This document shows, piece by piece, positions 12,131 through 22,800 of a stretch of 64,000 bases of DNA. Source of the stretch: Rhodamnia argentea (lineage: Eukaryota; Streptophyta; Magnoliopsida; Myrtales; Myrtaceae). The stretch lies in the NCBI RefSeq assembly GCF_020921035.1, contig NC_063153.1, positions 31,304,066 through 31,368,065 of the forward strand, given 5' to 3'. The notes below the pieces were generated by a model. That model saw only the letters and a program-made list of their open reading frames with translations, had not been told where the DNA came from and made no database searches. Made by a program: the position numbers and the translations under genes. The first letter of the stretch is position 1. The number at the start of each line of letters is the position of its first letter.

Positions 12131-13298
12131 TGCACTATTCTATTTGCACTAAGTTATGTTCATCTTATTATGTTCATTTTATCATGCATGCTAATTTCTA
12201 ATTTGTTATGTCTATTTGTGGAAGTTGTGGATTGTTGTCTGGATTAATGGTTTTCACTTTCTGAGGGGCAGAGTTTTTCATATTTACTAACACTCGGGAC
12301 ATTTCATTGTGGATGTTTAAGCTTATGAGCCTAGCTATGTAGCTCCACCAGGTCCCCCCGAACTTAGAAGATACAACTCCACCTCAAGTTCATCTATTTC
12401 AAAAAGATGCTACGATTTCGGGTATTGTTGTTTGTCCTGTAGAGAGTTCATCTACTTCATAGATTCTAAGGAATGTATGATGTCATATTATCATACCCTG
12501 CTAGAGCGGTTTCTTCCTAAAGTTTTGAGGGAAACGAAACTAAAAAATCTTCATCGGTTCAGAGTAACTTGGCTGTCACTGCGTAATGTTTTATTGTTAC
12601 TCAATACAATTTCTAATTACTTTGACCAGTAATTTACGCTAGCGATACACAACTTAAACGAAACAATGTTATTAGAAAAGATGGCTCTGGCGGTACTCTT
12701 GGCATTGGCTTGCAAATAAATTATTAATGCTTGAAAACGATGTTTTCTATGTTGCCGAGTGATTTGAGGGCTAGTGCTATTACATTCCTTTCTTGGATGT
12801 CTTATACCTTTTATTTGTAAATCTCCAAGAGAATTTCTCGAAGGCAGATACACCTTTACAAGCTGGGTTATTTTTTTCTTAAGAATCATAAGGGACATGC
12901 TAGTTTTTCTTGTTTAGGTTTAGTGGTTGGAAGCTGCTGAAATTTGTAAGAATGGGTATCTCTGATTGCAGAACTATTCAATTAACAGAAGCCAAAGGCT
13001 TCTTTCTCTTCATCGTCTTTGTTCATCATTATTTGTCTTGAGTAAACTACATTTGCATGTTTTACGAAATATGCTCTTCCTTTTGGAGGACATTTTTTGA
13101 TGCATGTATAAAACACGCTTCCCATTTAAAAGGAGGTCAAGCTACTTCAATTTTGTTCTTACTTCAAGTCATTTCTCAAGTCTATTAATAAGTTTGTTGT
13201 TACTTGATATCACTCAATCTGGTGCTTACTGGAAAATTATTTAAAAAATAGATACTCTTTCGAAAATCATTTTACAAAAATGTGATTTTCTTTTCCAG
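12131..13298. other. Spacer downstream of the transposase
   Basis: This A/T-rich stretch inside the Mutator-like element has no recognised domain. It probably contains the 3' end of the transposase transcript. Short frames at 12432-12632 show no family similarity that I recognise. Confidence 0.35.
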
Positions 13299-13525
13299 AT
13301 TAGTAGAAGGTGGGAAGTATGTTCATCATCTTGTTTCTCCGATTATGTAGGTTATGAAATTTGGAAATGCGAATCAAATAAATTTTATTGCTTCGGAGGT
13401 TCGTGGATCATTTGCTGCAACTTTGGTTGAAGCACAGATTGAGCTTTTCAACTCTTTGATTGATGGATGTAGAGAGGATGTCAAAATGGGAAACGTTGAT
13501 CCGAAGCTTGATTCTGTGGTAGTCT
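13299..13525 (+). pseudogene. Unidentified exon-like fragment in the element
   Basis: A TTTTCCAG acceptor is followed by LVEGGKYVHHLVSPIM, a TAG stop at 13348-13350, and VMKFGNANQINFIASEVRG plus SFAATLVEAQIELFNSLIDG, continuing to VDPKLDS. The even composition, the splice acceptor, and a single C-to-T type stop (a Gln codon would fit) look like a genuine exon from a host gene that has decayed slightly. I do not recognise the family. It may be a second captured fragment. It lies on the plus strand between the two convergent genes. Confidence 0.45.
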
Positions 13526-13835
13526 TCCCCCAACCACATCCTTCCCTCCTGTTGATCCGAAGCTTTTCAACTCTTCTAATGTTTTAAGTTGTGTACTGTT
13601 ACTTCCTAATGTTTCATGCTTGACAAAATACTCGATGTTTTATTGTTAGTCAATGTTTTATTTATGGGGGACCTGATTGCGTTTTTTGTTTTCCATTCGC
13701 TACCATTTGATCCCTTATTCTTTTTCTTTTTTGTTTCTCTTCTGCTTTTGTTGCTCGTATGTTCCTTGTGTTTTGGATTTAAAGATGACTTTTTGTTCCG
13801 ACTTCGTTCGATGTAATTGTTTTACATCCCCTTTC

Positions 13836-14335
13836 ACACTTTTCTAATACGAAGCCCTTTTTAGCGTAGAATCGGAAACTTTTTTTTTCATAAAAGAAAA
13901 GTAAAAAAAAAAAATTTGAAAGGGGGACATGAAAGAGAAAAGTAAAAAAAGTAATCTCGCCTTGTGCAAACTCATGGTGTTTATATAATTTGTACCTAAC
14001 CTCGGTTTTTCATTCATGTTTCACACTTTTCTAATGCGAAGCCCTTTTTAGCCTAGAATAGGAAACTTTTTTTTTTTTCATAAAAGAAAAGTAAAAAAAA
14101 AAAAAATTCGAAAGGGGGACATGAAAAAGCAAAATAAAAAAAAAAGGTAATCCACCTTGTGCAAACTCACGTCGTTTATATAATTTGTACCTGACCTCGG
14201 TTTTTCATTCATGTTTTGCACGTTTCTAATGCGAAGCCCTTTTTAGCGTAGAATCGGAAACTTTTTTTTTTCATAAAAGAAAAGTGAAAAAAAATTCGAA
14301 AGGGGGACATGAAAAAGAAAAGTAAAATTCATTTT
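13836..14335. repeat. Tandem repeat, about 190-bp unit, 2.6 copies
   Basis: Three starts of the same unit are visible at about 13836, 14023 and 14217 (ttctaat.cgaagcccttttt). Each is followed by a poly-T/poly-A pair, 'gaaagggggacatgaaa' and, in the first two, 'gtttatataatttgtacct'. The array lies between the ends of the two convergent genes of the Mutator-like element. Confidence 0.85.
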
Positions 14336-14555
14336 GAACAATAAGGAAAGAAGATTTGCATATATATGTTTCAAAGAAAGAAATGCTGGTTGGGCGACGA
14401 AGTAATGTCCGGGACAGAGTGGAGGAAAGGAAAGGAATATGAGACTCATCATGCCCATCCTCCTTTCAATATGTCATTACTCACTAGTCCGAATATCTCT
14501 CACAGCGGGAGGTTATTGTGTTCCTCACACATTAAGAGCGTATAAGGCGTATGCA

Positions 14556-14718
14556 AACAATTCTCAGTAGCAAAAACATGAAAACCTGTCTGCGACTTAG
14601 AGGGAAAAACTTCAACAAGGGTAGGTTGTATTAAGAAAAAAAACACTAAGTCATTACGTGCCCCGCAAAAAAAACACAAACAATTCTCAATAGTAAAAAC
14701 ATGAAAACCTATCTGCGA
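14556..14718. repeat. Short direct repeat
   Basis: The block 'caattctcagtagcaaaaac' plus 'atgaaaacctgtctgcgac' at 14556 recurs with few changes at about 14679 (caattctcaatagtaaaaac, atgaaaacctatctgcgac). The spacer contains a poly-A run. Confidence 0.7.
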
Positions 14719-14924
14719 CATTACTAGTCATCCTTACGTATGAGCATATAAGTCGTATGCAAAGAATCTTTAATAGAGAGAGGACCAAATATAAAAGGTA
14801 GTCACATTTACTTAGTAACATTCATTAAGAAGCTCTAAATCTCCAGAAACAAGGTAGCATGTACTTTTGAGTGATTACAAAGGCATAAATGCATATACTA
14901 AGATCTTTTTCACATCCTATAAGT

Positions 14925-15558
14925 TCAAGCTAGATCTTCCACAAAATAATAATGCAAGAAGCATTTATAATCGATGTTAGCATTCCCGAAGCCACTAATC
15001 ATATCTCGGAAGTTGTCATTCACCTCCCTCGCATTCCGTAGCTCCCATACGGTCAATCGAAACGAACCTTGGGTATGTTCCAATTCTTATATAGTCAATC
15101 GATGCGAACATTGGCTATGTTCCAGCTCCCTTAGGGTTTGTTCCAGCTCAAATCGGGTTTGTTCCAACTCCATTTCCAAATCTCTAATTATACGGCTACA
15201 ACCATCGGGACAATCATCGTCCCGATTAGACATAAGAAGAAACCATATAATTGTTACATCTCTAAACCATTGAAAAATTAAAGTGTCTTATTACAAGAGT
15301 AAGGAACTAACATACTTGCTTCATATGTTCATTATTGGGACGAAATCGTGTAGGCAAATGAATTATCGTTGGCAACTCCTTCATATTGAAAAATTTCAAA
15401 TACGCCTGTTTTGCGGCTTCCCAATTGTTATATCCTTTGTAATTACCATTACTAAAACCACTTACTTGAACTTCAGTTTGAGGCCAATTGTCGTATATGC
15501 CGATATTACGGCTATTGAAACCAACATAGTATTCCTTCGGCATTTCAACAAACCTAAA
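14925..15558 (-). pseudogene. Viroplasmin/RNase H1 N-terminal-like plus coiled-coil gene
   Basis: After a TTTTAG acceptor near 15559, an ATG at 15543 starts PKEYYVGFNSRNIGIYDNWP, then EVQVSGFSNGNYKGYNNWEA and AKQAYLKF. This matches the pattern of the RNase H1 N-terminal domain, also called caulimovirus viroplasmin domain: YxV..GR..GIY..W......V.GF....YK.F....EA. A probable intron (about 15261-15311) leads to an exon with DLEMELEQTRFELEQTLREL heptads (coiled coil), a stop at 15087-15089, then ELEHTQGSF and WELRNAREVNDNFRDMISGF. The domain is also cellular, so a viral origin is not implied. Its position and orientation are those of mudrB in MuDR. The upstream exon or leader may start in the right TIR. 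The domain assignment is fairly sure; the splicing is tentative. Confidence 0.6.
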
Positions 15559-17035
15559 ATAGCATAGAGAAGTAACATACAACACCAAGGGGCATTAGCA
15601 TTCAATTTACAAAGAATTCTTGTGAAGATCAAAGTAACCACCTTGATGAGAAACCTAAAAAATTATCCACTGAACAAAATCAAGTGAGAGTAGCAAGTTC
15701 CTTGAAGCATATGAAAAGTTACAGAACCAAAAAAATGCGACAACCAATAGATGAAGCAGCAAATTTTCTAATGATTGGCAATCAACCAAGCTTTGAACTT
15801 CTAAATTAGAGCATCCGCATTCCTAAAAGTATCAAAGCGCAATAGAGAGAATATATATGGATGAGGCCCTCCTCCACTAAGGTTGAGTCAACATGTCATC
15901 TAACTAGTGTCCACTATTTTCGTAAACAAGTTCAGAATTTTTCATAAATCAGAGTATGTAGTCCAATCATGTTCACGAGTAAGCTATCTAGCTCCGGGAA
16001 GTCCTCACTCAACCAAGTTCAATACAACATATGGGTAAGATCTTCATGCCCCAAACAGGGCTGGCGGTTTGTTTACTCGTTCAGAATTTTTAATGCAAGG
16101 CAACGTCATCGGTAACCAAGGACATGAGCACATTTTGTCTAATTGATTCATGCAAAGAACCATAGCTCAAGAAGATAATAAACACCACCGATTATATGAA
16201 GGCTGTTGGAAAAACTCAAATGGTACATCGGCCCAATAGCACATAAACCTCAAATATCCAACATCCATGAAGAATGTGAGACGGGCAATTGTCCTAGTAA
16301 GAACCTGTCTAACCAGTCAACAAATCAAACCTCGCATCATCTTTTGGGTAAGTCTAGGTCTAACTGTAAAGTTGCCATCAACTTGTCGAAGCATAAGTAG
16401 TGGAAAAAGAGGGAGATACTGTTAACTTAGAATAAAGGTGCCTATTATTCATAGTCCACGCTGGAGCAAAAATGATGAGACTTCGTGAGTGATAATTGAA
16501 AGCAAACCAAGCGGTTGTTTCAGCCCAATCTTGAGTCGGGATATTGTTCAACAGCACTCACTATTTTTATTGGAACATCAAGATATAAACTAATTGGTTC
16601 CCAAAATGAAAGTTCTTACAAGACCACCCAATTCGGGAAAAACACAACCCGATGTCTACTACTATACAAATCCAAGACAAGAAAGGAGAATCTACGCTCC
16701 TCCCTTCAGCATTACCATAGGCTCCGGGCAAAAAATGAGACGCCAAAACCAACCAAAGAAAAGCAAAGCCGGTCGCTCCATTATTTTAATTGCAAGTCAA
16801 CTATAAGAACTCTAAGCTTCACGGATTCGTAAGCCCCAATCTTTTGCCAACATTGATTCACTCGCCAAATAAAACAATCGGACTACGAATCGCCTCAATC
16901 GAAGAACCCCACCAGGAAATCCGAAGTGTCTCACACACGTACCCGACATACATTGGAAAAATTAGTAGATGCGTTAGAGAGAACAACTTGCCTTGTCCGC
17001 TGTAGCTTGCTGAGTTGCTCCCCTTGCTGCGGCAC
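15559..17035. other. Leader side of the minus-strand gene
   Basis: This region separates the right TIR from the minus-strand gene. It has no recognised domain on either strand. By analogy with the left side it is expected to be leader or intron of a transcript starting in the right TIR. Confidence 0.3.
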
Positions 17036-17398
17036 GAGAAATCGTTGAGGAGGAGAGAGACGGATATCCGCTCGAGCTCGAAGCCACCGACATGCGTTTG
17101 GACCCCGGGGTCGGTGTCGGGAAGGTCGACAGCGGTTCCGCGGAGGCTAGCATCGAAGGGGACCGTCACCAGAGACGAAGCGAAAGGAGGAGGAAGGACG
17201 ACATTTGAGAGAAAGGAAATTTCATTCGATTATTATAGAGAGAGAAAATTGTATTTTTTTTTATAGGAAATCCGGATTCCCCCCCAAAATTTGAGCTCCC
17301 CTCCTTCAAATGACTTGGACAAATCTCGGCCTTCGGATTCAAATGGACGGCCGGATTTCGTTCTATGTTACCCCCGACATTAACCCTCTATGGCGGGG
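17036..17398 (-). repeat. Right terminal inverted repeat of the Mutator-like element
   Basis: The reverse complement matches 6735-7117, including CCATAGAGGGTTAATG, GAACGAAATCCGGCCGTCCA and the leader frame. Here the frame reads PFDASLRGTAVDLPDT..., equivalent to LFDASICGTAVNLPDT at the left end. The two arms are diverged by point changes and small indels, as expected for an old insertion. Confidence 0.85.
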
Positions 17399-17407
17399 GA
17401 TCCAAAT
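17399..17407 (+). repeat. Right target-site duplication of the Mutator-like element
   Basis: GATCCAAAT directly follows the right terminal repeat and matches the left copy at 6726-6734 in 7 of 9 positions. Confidence 0.65.
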
Positions 17408-17976
17408 CTGTTTCGTTATTTTTCAAACAAAGGCTCCATTTGTATTTTTAAAAAAATTAATTTTAAAAAATATATATTTAAAATAATAGTTTATGTCGAT
17501 CAAAATAATTAGCCAATAAAATAGTATTTTCATTATCTATAACTATATATGTTTTAATATAATCTCGTGGGCAATGAAAATATTTTTCGTTTATTTACTT
17601 TTATAAATGAAGAGCGATCATTTTAGAATTTTGTATACTAAATCTTTTATTTTTCGCGAAATAAGAAAAATTGAATTTCACATTGTGGTCATCGACGGCC
17701 AATACGAATCCTTGCCATCTTTTGGCCCCATCGGCGTAATTTGTTCCTCGATTTAATCGGGGATCTAAGCAACTTTAAACATGCCTAGTCCAAGAAAGAA
17801 AATGGTTGCTTCTACCGTCAACCTTGTAATTACCTTGACTCGTGTTATCAAATCCGAACCCGACAAACTGGTTCAATCGATTGAATTGGAAATCGAAGTA
17901 CAACCGTGTCCCTCTTTTTTCTTAATCAAACGGCCCAATCAAAAATAAATCAAACGTCGATTCGGTCACATGTTTA

Positions 17977-18956
17977 GGTCGCGTATGATAATATTTCTGT
18001 TTTCGAAACAACTTTTGGAACAGAAACACTTTTTTCTATTTCTTTTCCCGACAATAATTTCTGGAAACGTAAATGCATTTGGTAATTGCAAAAAATTTTG
18101 TTCCCATAACAAAAAAAAAAAAAAAAACAGAAACACGTTTGGTATAAAAGTCCGTATCCTTAACAAAATTCCTCCACCTGCAATAACTTCTACATAGAAT
18201 CGATCACGTTCAACTCAAACTTAACTCATGATCAATTCAAACCAAGCATCGACCTCTGTTGGCGATGGCGGCGCTCATTCGAGCTCGCCCGGGCAAGCCC
18301 TACCCAATCCGGGTAGGGCTTGGCCTTGCGTGGTGAGCGTGAAGCCGACCCCAGCCATTGCCGGTCGAGGTTGAAGTTCGGCTAGCGATGGTGAGGTTCG
18401 GCTCGCAAGAGCCCACCCGAGCGAGCGCGAGACCGCCCCCTACCATCGTCGGCCGAGGTCGAAGCTCGATCGGCGATGGCGAGGTTTGGCCCACGCTCAC
18501 CACGCAAGGCCGAGCCTCACCCAGATTTGAGCGGGTAGTGTCGGGTGTCGGTCGGTTGCCGAGAAGAGGAAGAAGAGGAGGAGGAACGAGCGGAAAATCA
18601 CCGGAGGAGCGGCGGCGTCGGCTGGTCGAGGAACGTAGAAGAAGAGAAGGGAGGAGCTGCTCGTGTAAGAACAAAAGAGAAGAGAGTGTGTCTAAAAAAT
18701 ATTTCAAATGTGTTTCTAAAAGGTGTTCCGAAAGCACAGAAGCAAGTTTTTTTTGTTTTTTGTTTCTGCTCCAAAAGTGTTTCTGTTTTTTAAAAGTGTT
18801 TCCATAACACTTTGAGAACACTTTTTCTGGGAACACTTTTTTTCCATACGTGTTTTCCAAGAGCACTTTTTTACCATACATGTTTACGTTCTCAAAGTAT
18901 TTCGAGAACACTTTAGGAACATAAATACTTTTTATGGAGCGTTGTCATACGCAGCC
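17977..18956. mobile_element. Inverted-repeat element with GC-rich core
   Basis: The left end GGTCGCGTATGATAATATTT resembles the reverse complement of the right end (GGCTGCGTATGACAACGCTC). Both flanks carry repeated 'acagaaacac..ttt/aaaagtgtttctg' motifs. The centre (about 18240-18660) is very G/C-rich and holds an inner inverted repeat: 18316-18341 (ggccttgcgtggtgagcgtg) against 18492-18516. Open frames here are low-complexity Arg/Pro products of the base composition and are not called as genes. It is probably a non-autonomous DNA transposon. A target duplication was not resolved. Confidence 0.5.
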
Positions 18957-19036
18957 TTTAATGATGTGCATGCATTCCAAACCTCTTAGAGGCGCAATGT
19001 CGTCTTATCCATAGTTGGACACTCATGTTAGGTTGA

Positions 19037-19446
19037 ATAAGCACTAGGGTTGTCAACGGATAGGGTCTCGGCCCCGCCCGAGTCGGCCCGAAACTCAACG
19101 ATGCCGAGCTCGGCCCGGCCCGACCAGGCTCAAGCCCGAATTACATGTACCCCAACTCTTCGAGGTTGGGTCGGGTAGGATTCTTTTTTTCTTTTCTTTT
19201 TTTTAAATTTTTATTTTTTGAAATCAAAATCACTCCACAAACCTATAGAATGAAAAAATATAAAAAATAAAAAATAAAAATAAATTAAATTAAAAAGAAA
19301 ACATGAGTGTTAAAAAAAGCTGGAGCCACTCGGCTTGAGTACCAAGTTAGGCCCGAAAAGGCTCGCAAATTAGGTGAATTTTAGTGCCGGGTTGGGTCGG
19401 GCCAGATAGGGCCGACGTTGACTTTTTTGACACCCCTAATAAGCAC
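19037..19446. mobile_element. Short hAT-type non-autonomous element with 8-bp duplication
   Basis: ATAAGCAC at 19037-19044 is repeated exactly at 19439-19446. The 394-bp element between them begins TAGGGTTGTCAA and ends TTTTTTGACACCCCTA. Eight-base duplications and T/CAGGG-type ends are characteristic of the hAT superfamily. The ends are rich in 'gggtcgggtcggcc'-like G/C sequence around an A/T core of aaaaataaaaa type. A relative in opposite orientation lies at 48992-49327. Confidence 0.85.
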
Positions 19447-19841
19447 TAGCTTTCATGCGCTTATCACGCACGTGCACGGCTACTTTATATTAACTTTATA
19501 GTACGTTGTACTTCGACGATAAAACTGCGAAATTATAATCGGACATATGAAAATATATCTTTATACGTAAATTCTCTTCGGTTTACGGATTTGGCCGTTG
19601 AACTGGACCGCCAACCGGAAGCCAGAACTGTGCTCTGGCCGGCCCCGTTTAAAAGCGTTGACCGGTCATAAGAAGAAAGAGAGGCTGGTCAACATATTCG
19701 TTGGAACGGGGCTCGTCGAGATGGTGCGCATATATGCTCAGACCCTGGGCGTCTCGTGCTCCTTGGAATCTACCGGAAACCTGCAACGTTCGCGCTTCCC
19801 CGTCTTCGATCTCCGCTTCCTTCCTCTCCGATCGCATTCCA

Positions 19842-22800
19842 ATGGAGGCGAGAGCAAGCGAAGAAGGAGAAGAAGCAGCCTCCTCTCCTGCACCGCCTTC
19901 TCCTTCTCCTTCTTCTTCTTCTTCTTCTTCCTCTTCTGCAGAAGTGAACCAGTGGATTGAGTAGGTTCCAGATGTTCACCGGTCGCATTCTTCTTCCTCC
20001 GTAGTTTCCGCGGATTTCGCTGATTATGGTCGCGAATCGTCTCTCAGGGCTCAGAATCTGCTCCGCCGGAGGCTGATCGAGCGCGACGATTTCCCGTGGA
20101 AGTTGCCGGGAGGCGGTGCGGCAGAATCGGGCGACGCGAGTGGCGGCGAGGTGCTGAAGTACGTCGGTGGCGTCGACATGAGCTTCGCCAAGGACGACGG
20201 CTCGCTGGCTTGCGCGACGCTCGTCGTTCTGGACCTCTCGACGCTGCAGGTCGTGTACGAGGACTTCGATGTCGTCAGGCTTGAGGTCCCTTACGTCCCT
20301 GGCTTCCTCGCTTTCAGAGAGGTGATTCGGATTTTGAGCTGCTCTGGGATTCTGATTTCGCGCGGTTGTGGGGTCATTTTCAAATTAGAAAATCTGTGGA
20401 ATGATGAGTCAATCTTCAGTTGAATTCAGGATTGTTGCGATTGCTGTTACGAATACGTACAATTGGATGTTGGATCACTCGTCATTGTCTGTTCCTTGTT
20501 AGGCCCCTGTTCTTCTGGAACTTCTGGAGAAGGTCAAAAGAAGTGCGAAGGATATCTGTCCACAGGTGAATCCTGTAACGTTGATTTTCTCATGCGTTGT
20601 TATTATCGCCGTTTTTTCCTTCTCCTTTTAACATCTCCGACATTTCTTTGACTTGACTTCAACAGTTAATAATGGTGGATGGAAACGGATTACTTCATCC
20701 TCGAGGCAAGTGTTAAGGCTCACACAAGCTTTCTTTTCTTCTGAAATTTGTTAAATGTAACAACTATTAGGGACTGGTATTGAGGAAAATTGCTATTGAC
20801 CACCAGCACTATGGAGATTTTGCATTGTCCTTCATGATCTATTTTTACTAACAACGAGCCAAAACTCTCCTTTTTTTTTTTTTTTTTCAGTTCTTTATTG
20901 AGTCTGATGGTTTCTTCTTTCAGAAACGGTCCTATGAGTTTTCTTGATTTTCAGGAGCTCCCTTACCTATTAATGTCTCATTTTCTTTAAGGTGTCTTCA
21001 CTTTTTTGGAGTAATTGCATGCTGCCAGTTTGTGAACAGGCGTGTCTGGATAGACTTTTAATTGTTGCCTGTTGCTTCTTCTAAATTTTATAAGAGACGC
21101 ATTACAAATTTGTTTGAATCTGAAACACCCAAAACAATTTTGCAAATGCCCATTATCAGCATATGTAATCTTTATGTCAATTCATGATGGAAGATTTGCT
21201 TTGGTCTTCTTTTGCATATAATATGAACAGTGTTTAATTAATTTGGGAAGCATGCTATTGCATTACTGAAATACTCGAGATCACTGATTCTAGGTAGACT
21301 GGCTTGGATGTTTATTTGCCTTGAACAAGAAGTATTCTATGTATGTATATTTACACTAACTGTGAATAAAGGAACTGAATTGGTGATGGAGAGCAATGGC
21401 CAACCTTTGAAAATTTAGGCGTGCTAAATGAAGATTTGTTGTTTATTACTTTGATTAATTAGAATCTTCCGTTAAGTGTTGGAGTCTATTTGGATTCTGA
21501 TAAGTTCCTTTTCCTAGTTGTAGTTGGATTTAATGTTTCCTTTTCCTAGTTCATGGTGGATATATGTGTTTCCCAGTTTTATTAGGACATTTCAATTCAT
21601 ACTTTGACTTGGAGTAGAACTTATATAGAGTCTATTGATAGTTCTTTCTTTTCAATAGATTTGAAGATTAATGAAATTTGGCAATTCTTGTGCTTTGGGA
21701 TTGTGTAATGCAAATCTTCTCTTGGATTTGATGCTTAAGAAACCATACGTGTGATGCTCAGGCAGCTTTGCTTATGAATCCATCAGCATGAAACCTCTCC
21801 TTGTCAATAGAATGACATTGCTATAATGAAAAGTTATGATTTGCATTGTTGTTTGGCATGTTTTATATTGTTAGATCAAGCAAGATTCTTGGTTTTTCTT
21901 TTTAAGCTATGTTATCGGTTAGTCAAGCTATGTCATAATAATATATGCTTTGTGACTTTGATGACTTCATTAAAGCCAAAAGGTTTGTTTTGGTAGGTTT
22001 TGGACTAGCCTGCCATCTTGGTGTTCTGGCTGATCTCCCCACCATTGGGATTGGAAAAAATGTGAGTGTAACTACATCCAGCATGGAATCTTGTGTTGTT
22101 GGTATCAAGGCAATGCTAACTATACTAGTCTACTTGAACATCACAGCTTCGAGGATGAGAACTCTCAGTTTAGACTTCTATGAACACTTTATCTACTTCT
22201 TATTTTCCAATTTTACGTGTTTGGGAAAGAACTAGGTTCCAGCATGAGCTTTCTGGACTCAACTTTTAGCTCAATTCCATATCATCTTCCTAAGCAAGTG
22301 TTTTAAGAATAAATCTATGTATGGTTTATATCCAGCTGCATCATGTGGATGGTCTGACTCTATCTGGAGTGAAGCAGCTTCTAGAAGCCAAGGATAACTT
22401 CTCTAAAGATCTTCTCACTTTGACTGGATCCTCCGGACGCACATGGGGTGTGGTAAGCATTTTGGCTTGAGTTTTTGGATTTGCTGGAGGCAGTATCTAA
22501 TGTTCTATGTGCAATTCCTCACGTGCTTTGAAGCTGCCACTGGAAATACTAGTACTTGAATTGCAAACTGAAAAAAATGAAAAGACATATGCAGACAGTG
22601 ATGACAAAAAATTTTATAGCTTTCCACGGTTAATGTAGAATTTCTCCATGATTACCTTGTTCATCATAAACTTGTATTATCCAACACTTGTACAACACTG
22701 TGATCTGAGTGATGCTATCAGAAGTTGTTGCCACTAGAAGTTCTGAGGCGTTGTCATACCTAGAATGATGATGCAGTTGACTGTGCTGCCCAAGACGGAC

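Larger units (their letters stand above)
6735..17398. mobile_element. 10.66-kb Mutator-like transposon with two convergent genes
   Basis: The element is bounded by long terminal inverted repeats (6735-7117 and 17036-17398) and an imperfect 9-bp target duplication. Inside, a FAR1/MURA-type transposase gene reads rightwards (9273-12130) and a second gene reads leftwards (14925-15558). This convergent, TIR-driven layout is that of maize MuDR with mudrA and mudrB. Additional cargo is a KUP/HAK potassium-transporter fragment (8261-8721), an unidentified exon-like fragment (13299-13525) and tandem repeats (13836-14335). Both genes contain in-frame stops, so this copy is unlikely to be autonomous. 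The mobile-element call rests on seen TIRs, target duplication and transposase homology. The role of the second gene is inference. Confidence 0.85.

Noticed and set aside
13836..14720. Possible CRISPR-like or satellite array
   Set aside because: The unit is about 190 bp with 2.6 copies and no spacers. It is an ordinary local tandem repeat in a plant element.
14925..15558. An integrated caulimovirus relic as the source of the viroplasmin-like domain
   Set aside because: No movement protein, coat or reverse transcriptase sequence is nearby. The domain is shared with cellular RNase H1, and the location inside Mutator TIRs explains it better.
18300..18911. A 203-codon minus frame and a 149-codon plus frame
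   Set aside because: They overlap on opposite strands in a G/C-rich inverted-repeat core with Arg/Pro-rich content. No family is recognised.
19962..19964. An in-frame TAG in the first exon of endonuclease V, first taken as a nonsense mutation
   Set aside because: An 87-bp GT-AG intron (19961-20047) removes it and restores NQWIE-AQNLLRRRL, which fits the family.
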